This document shows positions 14,247-15,028 of a DNA stretch of 15,028 nt, in pieces. A program made the translations under genes and the position numbers. The DNA lies in NCBI GenBank assembly GCA_003233475.1, contig QILU01000098.1, positions 1 through 15,028 on the forward strand, written 5' to 3'. Within the stretch, counting starts at the first letter, position 1. The number at the start of each line of letters is the position of its first letter. Under the pieces are notes generated by a model, which did no database searches, was not told the origin of the DNA, and saw only the letters and a program-made list of their open reading frames with translations. Source of the stretch: Ahrensia sp. GTDB taxonomy: Bacteria; Pseudomonadota; Alphaproteobacteria; Rhizobiales; Rhizobiaceae.

Positions 14247-15028
14247 GTGCTTAGGCTTGTTCAAACGGCTCTTTTTGTATTTGTGCTTGGCTATGTAATC
14301 CAGGGCGGAATTTCGCATGCCAAAAGCGATGAGCCTATAGTTATTTTTCCATCTTCATCCTCTTCGGTGGAGAATGTATGGGGGAAAAAACGCCTGGTCT
14401 CGAAAGAAAGATATGGTTCTTTGCGGATATTTGATCCCAAAGAAAAGTTGTTTGATGACGCAAGTTTCTGGAAAATAAAATTCAATCAAAAACTCCCATA
14501 TGGTAAAAAAATATTGTCGTTTCGTATTAAGTTGGGCTCCTCCCATAAGGCCCTTTGGGGTCAATCCGTTTTACAACCGATCATTAACGGGGGAGAAGCC
14601 CAACCTGCCATAAATGAAAGCGGGAGACCAACCTTCACTCTCATTCCCGCCAATGATGGCCGTCGATTCATACCGGACGGGGTGAAGGTGGTAAAATTGC
14701 AGATGGGTAAATCAGAGCGATTGCTCAGCTCATTTTCGTTTGTCCTGGCCGGGGCCCATGCCATGGATATTACCCTGAGCGATTTTCAAATTACCGTATG
14801 GCCTGAAGATGATAATCGCGCCCTGCCTCAACGGCCGTTTTTATCTTCGCTTTCATTTGGCCGAGATGATAAAAAAATCATGCTGCTGGACTTAAATGAT
14901 GATGATCAAAGCCGCGCCCGCAAATCTGTTATCCTGAAGATAGACGGGCCGGATGGTCGTCAGGATATTGAGTATAAATTGAGCCCTGAGCGCTCCATCG
15001 CATCCGCTTCCAGTGTGAGTCCGATTGA
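14247..15028 (+). CDS. Secreted protein of unknown function (partial, runs off the right edge)
   Basis: An open frame of 260 codons with no stop runs from GTG 14247 to the window end. GTG is the first usual start codon after an in-frame TGA at 14238-14240; GAGGA lies at 14230-14234, rather far upstream, so the start is tentative. The product begins with a clear signal peptide: positive MLRLVQ, hydrophobic TALFVFVLGYVIQG (7-20), and an S-H-A site with likely cleavage after Ala25. The mature part starts KSDEPIVIFPSSSSS and looks like a soluble, beta-rich periplasmic or extracellular protein with charged surface stretches (for example DLNDDDQSRARK). I recognise no catalytic motif, lipobox or repeat. 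Serine-rich residues just after the signal may be a linker. The preceding gap (14130-14246) holds TTAACC at 14156-14161 but no clear terminator. Family and function are unknown, and the carboxy end is outside the window. Confidence 0.75.
   Translation, partial: MLRLVQTALFVFVLGYVIQGGISHAKSDEPIVIFPSSSSSVENVWGKKRLVSKERYGSLRIFDPKEKLFDDASFWKIKFNQKLPYGKKILSFRIKLGSSHKALWGQSVLQPIINGGEAQPAINESGRPTFTLIPANDGRRFIPDGVKVVKLQMGKSERLLSSFSFVLAGAHAMDITLSDFQITVWPEDDNRALPQRPFLSSLSFGRDDKKIMLLDLNDDDQSRARKSVILKIDGPDGRQDIEYKLSPERSIASASSVSPI

Noticed and set aside
1..15028. Defence system, CRISPR array, mobile element or biosynthetic cluster
   Set aside because: Read through on both strands, the window shows no repeat-spacer array, transposase, integrase, toxin-antitoxin pair or assembly-line genes.

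Overview
The window looks like chromosomal DNA of an alphaproteobacterium, most likely Hyphomicrobiales (Rhizobiales), with base composition near 50% GC. Four things point there: the AccD amino end ([10 protein letters not shown]) and its neighbour FolC; a PuuD-type membrane urate hydroxylase fused to cytochrome c; an IlvD/EDD dehydratase closely resembling Caulobacter xylonate dehydratase; and TTAACC-type motifs resembling CtrA half-sites. This placement rests on remembered family sequences, not on a search. No insertion sequence, phage gene, CRISPR array, tRNA or rRNA was seen.

Layout. 1-275 (-) is the start of arfB, a ribosome-rescue hydrolase, cut by the window edge. Divergent from it, behind a promoter with a palindromic operator, is a pentonate-type dehydratase (385-2199). 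A 223-bp gap with CtrA-like motifs leads to an unrecognised 137-aa protein (2423-2836), closed by a strong intrinsic terminator (2871-2893). Next comes a two-gene unit, a group II aromatic amino acid decarboxylase (3071-4501) overlapping a class I aminotransferase (4494-5681) by 8 bp. Convergent to it is a PilZ-coiled-coil-J-domain protein (5733-6392, -). A glycerol-kinase relic (6569-6850) lies immediately upstream of accD (6847-7950) and folC (7975-9339). A Crp-family regulator follows (9417-10106). After a 455-bp gene-free gap come puuD (10562-11797), a full-length malic enzyme with a phosphotransacetylase-like domain (11835-14129), and the amino-terminal part of a secreted protein of unknown function (14247 to the right edge).

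How the genes fit together. Most are unrelated housekeeping or catabolic genes side by side: sugar-acid dehydration, aromatic amino acid decarboxylation/transamination, fatty acid and folate synthesis, urate oxidation, and malate-to-pyruvate conversion. The only strongly suggested functional pair is the decarboxylase-aminotransferase operon. accD and folC form a common alphaproteobacterial pair without being pathway partners. I see no complete novel multi-gene system. The best second-look items are the PilZ-J-domain fusion, the AccD lacking all four zinc-ribbon cysteines and carrying a long charged tail, the kinase relic fused up to accD, the dehydratase operator and the secreted orphan at the right end.
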